DNA of 64,000 nucleotides from Klebsormidium nitens (Eukaryota > Streptophyta > Klebsormidiophyceae > Klebsormidiales > Klebsormidiaceae). The notes under the pieces were generated by a model. That model saw nothing but the letters and a program-made list of their open reading frames with translations, searched no databases and was not told where the DNA came from. The stretch is taken from the NCBI GenBank assembly GCA_000708835.1, contig DF237124.1, forward strand, positions 62,001 to 126,000, written 5' to 3'. The translations under genes were made by a program, and so were the position numbers. Below, one piece after another: positions 58,988 through 64,000 of the stretch. The first letter of the stretch is position 1. Each line of letters starts with the position of its first letter.

Positions 58988-59625
58988 TTGCGCAGCATTT
59001 GATTGGACAACAAAAGTTGAGCTATGGGGACCCGTCTCAGCTCCAAATCACGTTCATGCGGACTGAATTCATAAACGTTTTGCTGATGCCACCAGTATCA
59101 GCAGACGTGCTCTGTATGGAGTGTCTGCTTCAAATCAGGATTGTGCTGAAACCAGCTGAAACTCCAATCCTCCGCTTCCATGACTTCCAAAAGGGGCACC
59201 TCTAACCTCTGAGCACCTCCGTCCTCTACCAAGGACTACCAAGCCTGGAACTTGAAGAAGGGCGCCCTGGTAGAGGCCAAGTAAGCGCGCCTCTGGCACT
59301 GTTGCCATTGGCATTGCTGCGTCAGCCTAGTTTCAGAAGTACCGCAATACAACATTCTAATTTCTCCCCCTCCTAGTTCGCACAAGAATATCTGAAGATA
59401 CACAATCACGATGACATCAGCATGTGCGCTGTACCTGTGCAGGCAGATCCTGTTCACTGCACAGGATCGTCCTCTCGAGTCTCTGCCAATCTCCCTAGCT
59501 CGGTTGCTACATTAATATTATTTGGAATTGGCGGGCAACTCCAATTGCCGTTGGCACGCAAGGGACGCTGGTAGGATTGCTCCTTCTGGACGATTCTCAT
59601 AGGAAGGGTCTGAGTTTGTAGAAGT
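58988..59625. promoter_or_regulatory. Divergent promoter region, ABCD / TPT-type gene
   Basis: 638 bp between the start codons of the minus-strand ABCD gene and the plus-strand translocator. It must serve both promoters. An AT-rich stretch (ATTAATATTATTTGG, near 59512) lies about 110 bp before the translocator start and could act as a TATA region. No exon or RNA gene was seen. Confidence 0.45.
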
Positions 59626-62600
59626 ATGGCAACCGCATGCGTTTCAACGCGCCTTGCGTCCCTGCAGCTCGGCCTTTCCAAGGTCGAGCAGTCGCAATGT
59701 GTTCAGTCAACTGGCTTTCGTGTTGTGCCAGCCAAAAGCAGGAAGAATGTAGTGGCTGCAAGTCAAATTGGGCGGAACGCGCTTCTGGGGGCTGGCCCGA
59801 TTGGACAATCCATGCTGTTCGACCCAATTGGACGGCAGCATGTCAGGAGTGGTTTGAAGCAGGGACGCTCGAGGGTGCAGATGGAGGCAGTTGTTTCGGA
59901 AGCAGCTTCTCTTCCAGACCCTGGAGTCCCTTCAGCGTATGCCGTCATTGCCCAATGCTCTGTTTCAGGGGATTCTTGGCAAGACCATAAAGGTCTTGCT
60001 TTTGGAACTGTAGTCTCAATGCAGATGGACTCTGATTCCTTTACCAACCATCCTATGTTAGGCAATGATGGCAGCCGAATGGCGGGGTAGACTTGGTCTT
60101 CCTGACTATAGTGTCAATGTGCCTAGCTCACATGCTGTCACATCATGAGGACTTCCGTTGTTGCCAAATTGTGGCAAGTACCAGGTACATTGATGTTCAG
60201 AACTTACTTGACTCAGAAAAAGTTCAGCGCTGTTTGGGGCATCATATGAGTGAGCAACTTGTTGACTGCAGGAATCTACGCTGGATCACCGCAAAACTTA
60301 GCCATCTGACATTGCGACTGCATTTCGCTAGCCATCCAGCTAACGAATCAGCGTAATCAGCTCGGAATGCATTTCAACTTCGTTGCTGCTAAGGGTATAT
60401 TTCTTGAACAATCTTGCACGCTTTGATTGCAGGCCTGCTGAGACGCCGCCTCTTGAACTAGGGTTGTATTTCATCCTCTGGTAAGTGAAGCATCCACAAT
60501 GCTGTGGAAAGTTAGCAGCAATGTCTCTGTGTGGAGTGTCGCAATCGCCGTTACATGACCGTCTGCCATACTAGATCTGTTGCGAGTCCACCATTAAGAG
60601 ACAGAACGAGCACAAGTAGTGGATCAGAGCACTTCTCCCAGCCATAGGAGCGCTGCAAAGAGAAGGCGCCTGATTTGTCTTGTCCATTCTCCCTGATTTC
60701 ACTTCTAAGAATTGTCTGCCAAACATGTGCAGGTACATTCTAAATGTGTTCTTTAACATCCTCAACAAGCAGCTCTATGGCTACTTCCCGTTCCCCTGGT
60801 GAGCAATGGTACATCTTGGTGTCTGCATCCAGACACTACGTTTTGAAAGCTTCCTTGACTTTAAGTAGCAGGTTTCAACAGTGGTAAACCCAGTGTCTCG
60901 CACTTGGAGCCTTTTACCTTCTAGGACTGTTTGGTTCAATAGCAGTATCTTTTACTCCACCTTCCTGACTGGGGAGAACCTGTCAAATTCACAAATGTAG
61001 CTGGTCAAGAGGAGAAGGCGTTGTGATGCATCTGTTATCGCGCAGGTTTGTGTCAACCGTTCACCTTGCGGTTGGCGTCCTGTACTGCACAATCGCTTGG
61101 GGTTTGAACATGCCAAAGAGGGTGGTGAGTTTGCGCCTCTGCTCCTTTACGGACCTCTCATAGTCCCTTGTGAAAACCTCATAGGAATGCTTTCAAACAA
61201 GGCGTCCGGTGGTAGCTGGGGCGTCAAAGATGACGAGACTGTGTATGTCAAGTGCAACATAGTAAAAGGCACTCTTGTGGAATACATGATGTGGACAAAC
61301 TCCCACATGACGTGCCCGACAGCACCCGAAATCTACTCTACCTTGTTATCGTGTGCCGCTTCACCATCCAGATATTTTATTTTATTGAAGTTGTTGGTCC
61401 TGTCTTTCCCAGGAACTCAGCGGGGATGAGATCAAGGCGCTGGTCCCCATCTCTGCAGCACATGCTTTTGGTCATCTCATGACGAATGTCTCCTTCGCCT
61501 CCGTGGCCGTCTCCTTCACCCACACCATCAAAGGTGAGTCCTTGGAACGAGCTTGTGGTAGTCAGCTGTCTTGCAAAGGTTCCGGAAAGATCATTCTGAC
61601 TGCCAATGCAAATGTGTGATTGGGCCATGGTTTGAAGTATCCTGTCTTCTGCCTTCTGACTGGTTGTCATTCCGGGCTACGCAATGGTTGCGTAGTGTGT
61701 AGCCCAGAGCGCGGTTGAGAAGGAGAAGGAGGTCTAAATCAGATGGGCGATTTGCGGTGACAAGCTTGCAGACGCTGTCTCTGTGTAGTCTGCTTCCATT
61801 TCGTTAATTCATTCATTGAGCTTCTCACCCACTTTCCTCTACCATCTGCCAGCCCTGGAGCCCTTCTTCTCTGCCGTTGGGCAGTACCTCGTCTTTGGCG
61901 AGACCATCTCGCTCCCACTGCTCTTGTCTCTGCTCCCCATTGTTGGAGGTGAGCGGATATTCTGGTGCAAACTAGATTGGCAAGCCGTTGGAATGGACGC
62001 ATAGGCTACAAATTGGATTTGATCGTTGCTATGTCAGAGCGTGAAGCAGCAAGGGATCAAGCAGTTTGCCTCGTTTACATTGGATTGCACAGCAAGACAT
62101 GAAGAACGGCATAACCTTCTTTTCATGGCGTGAAACAGGACAAAGATTGGGTAATCATTTGCTATGTCTGGCACTGTCTAAGTTCAATAGCAGGAGCACA
62201 TAGTGCTACTTTCCCTATCCCCAGGTGTTTCTGCGGCATCTATGACCGAGCTATCGTTCAACTGGACGGGTTTCACCGGGGCAATGATTGCCAATTTGTT
62301 GTTCACATACCGCAATCTGATAGGCAAGAAGGCGATGGTAAGCAGTAAAGCCAACAGCCGCGCGTATTGCTTGTTTTGCTCGACTGCTTCGCTGTCGGCT
62401 GTTTGCGTCGTAACTCTCAGGATACGTCTAACTTTGCATCAGTCTAACAGCGCTTGTCATAAGACGTCTCTGCGATTCTGCTCTCTTGGTATAGCATTGA
62501 AGAGACAGGTCCTTCGTGAAGTCTCAACGCTAAGGTCGTCGTTTAGTGTCGAACTTGGAGGATCTGCAAAGACTGTTGAACCCTTTTCTCTCTTCAGTCC

Positions 62601-63794
62601 TGTCGAGGCCTTGTCAGCTGAACACACGGCCACCCAGATACTGACGTGCAGTGCGTTTTCTCTTTGCAGATCAAGAAGCTAGACAGCACCAACCTGTATG
62701 CATATATTTCCATCATCGCACTTTGCTTCTGCATACCCGCAACATTTGTCGTAAGTTCATCTTTCTCCGTTGAAGTCAGTCGTCGTGTCTTCTTCTGGAC
62801 GTGAATTGTATGGGGACATCCGTCTGTTTAATCCGTTATTTTAGGAGACGAGAAGCGGTCCCCCTTCTTTTCTTCTAGGTACATCATTAAGTTGGAGACA
62901 GGTGCCGTTTAATCTTCAGTATTGGACCTGACCTACGTATTCTGCAAAATGTCTCGAGTTGGAGAAGGGTACTGCTTCAAACTCAGCCATGATATCGACC
63001 CTACTTCTGCGACGAGAAACGATGAGTTCTAGCCCAGGTTCGTAACGTGAAGGCCTTGTAAGAAAGTCTCGCGTGTGTCACTTCAGGTTGTTCAAGAGAC
63101 GAGATCAAGCTACGCGGCTGGGCTCCCTTCAAGATCGAGGAGTTTGTCCAACTCTAGAGAACGATCAGATTCTGCCATGTTCGAAAGCGAACCGTTCGCA
63201 CTAAGACGAGGTTGAGCTATCTGGCTGAGGATGCCCGTGTTTCGACCCGTGCAGATGGAGGGCAAGGTGCTCATTCCCGGCATCAAGGCCGCCGTCTCCA
63301 AGGTCGGCGCTCGGAAGTTCGTCCAGGATCTGCTCCTGGTCGGGTTCTTCTACCACACGTATAACCAGGTGCGGTGAATGTCGGTTGCGACCAGTCATTT
63401 ATTTGCAGTGTGGATAAATAAGTCGGTTTTATGCCAGGTTGTTAGCTGCCGGTAGAGGGGCAAAAGGAGGCCTTGGCCGCGACCTGCGAAGCTGCTGGAC
63501 TGGGCTGGCGTCTCGCAGAAGCTCGCGTCTGTTAATTATCAATAGTTTCTACGAGGCCTGGATTGCAGACAGGACTCTGGAATAAGAACGATCCTGAACG
63601 TTAGCAATCAACTGTGCGCCTTGAGGTTGTGCGGATTATGACATTTCCTCCGTGACAGCAGATTCAGGTCCCTCATTCTGTTCTTGTTGTTCAGGTGCAA
63701 TTCAACTGTCTAGAGAAGGTCAACCCCGTCACGCACGCCGTGGGCAACGTCGCCAAGCGAATCTTCGTCATCGGTTTCTCGCTCCTCGTTTTCA
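59626..63794 (+). CDS. TPT: Plastid triose-phosphate/phosphate-type translocator (partial at right edge)
   Basis: Ten exons within the window: 59626-59936, 60433-60480, 60733-60798, 61046-61124, 61413-61533, 61853-61948, 62225-62337, 62670-62750, 63255-63368, 63695-63794; about 376 codons, then the gene continues right of the window. The first about 90-100 residues are rich in Ser, Arg, Val and Ala, a probable plastid transit peptide. The carrier begins [20 protein letters not shown], with [72 protein letters not shown], and [19 protein letters not shown] with the VKR-type Lys/Arg pair that binds phosphate. KALEPFF and the [14 protein letters not shown] motif fit the triose-phosphate subgroup better than the PEP, glucose-6-P or xylulose-5-P carriers. 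It exchanges triose phosphate for phosphate at the inner plastid envelope. The last one or two transmembrane helices are missing at the edge. Confidence 0.92.
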
Positions 63795-64000
63795 GTGAGC
63801 ACTCACGTCGCTTCTTATATGGCTATCAGGCTCCAAATTGTCTGTTCGGATTCCGTTTCATGATTCGACACTGCGGGTAGGATTTTGATTTCACTTGCTG
63901 TAACACGATCATAACAAAAACTTGCAACGAGCACACCCAAGTCACGTTTGTCAGGTTGACTTCTCAGATATGACGTTCTGGAATTTGAGTGTACTGGACT

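Noticed and set aside
1-64000. CRISPR arrays, bacterial operons, phage or plasmid genes
   Set aside because: All supported genes are intron-containing eukaryotic genes; the repeats seen are tandem or foldback, without regular spacers.

Overview
This is nuclear DNA of a photosynthetic eukaryote. Every multi-exon gene is split by short GT-AG introns. There is a nuclear tRNA-Gln gene, a plastid triose-phosphate-type translocator, a plastid-type DnaJ protein, a tonoplast-type sugar carrier and a full-size plant-type ABCG/PDR transporter. GC-rich exons, compact introns (about 100-900 bp) and plant-type families of early-diverging character suggest a streptophyte alga such as Klebsormidium; that placement is an inference from gene content, not a database match. 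I rebuilt exon chains by hand from splice signals and family motifs. Seven of the nine complete models (auxilin-like, plastid DnaJ, mL41, TST, ABCG, JMJD4, ABCD) close in frame at every junction and end on a stop. The lipoate-ligase-like gene and the glycosyltransferase also close, but their 3' ends are less certain. The tenth gene, the translocator, runs off the right edge.

Layout: 1459-8096 (-) auxilin-like J-domain protein of clathrin uncoating; 9131-11433 (-) plastid J-domain protein; 12004-13798 (+) mitoribosomal protein mL41; 14260-16886 (-) lipoate-protein-ligase-like protein; 17252-17322 (-) tRNA-Gln(CUG); 18468-23404 (-) tonoplast sugar transporter (TST/MSSP) with a large central loop; 25998-40618 (+) ABCG/PDR transporter in 24 exons; 43206-44460 (-) type II membrane glycosyltransferase; 45358-50373 (+) JMJD4-type 2-oxoglutarate oxygenase; 52147-58987 (-) half-size ABCD (ALDP-like) peroxisomal transporter; 59626-right edge (+) triose-phosphate/phosphate-type plastid translocator. 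Five gene pairs are divergently arranged. Genes are not organised as a pathway, although four encode membrane transporters.

The most notable signal not explained by the genes is repeated local duplication of 3' splice sites together with the beginning of the following exon (ABCG exon 19, auxilin exons 5 and 7, the end of the glycosyltransferase, and a pair of look-alike exons in the DnaJ gene). Other signals are a marked excess of the palindromic octamer TGACGTCA (14 exact copies in 64 kb), two foldback elements that look like MITEs, several intronic minisatellites, and two probable GC-AG introns. I found no clear evidence of an undescribed multi-gene system.
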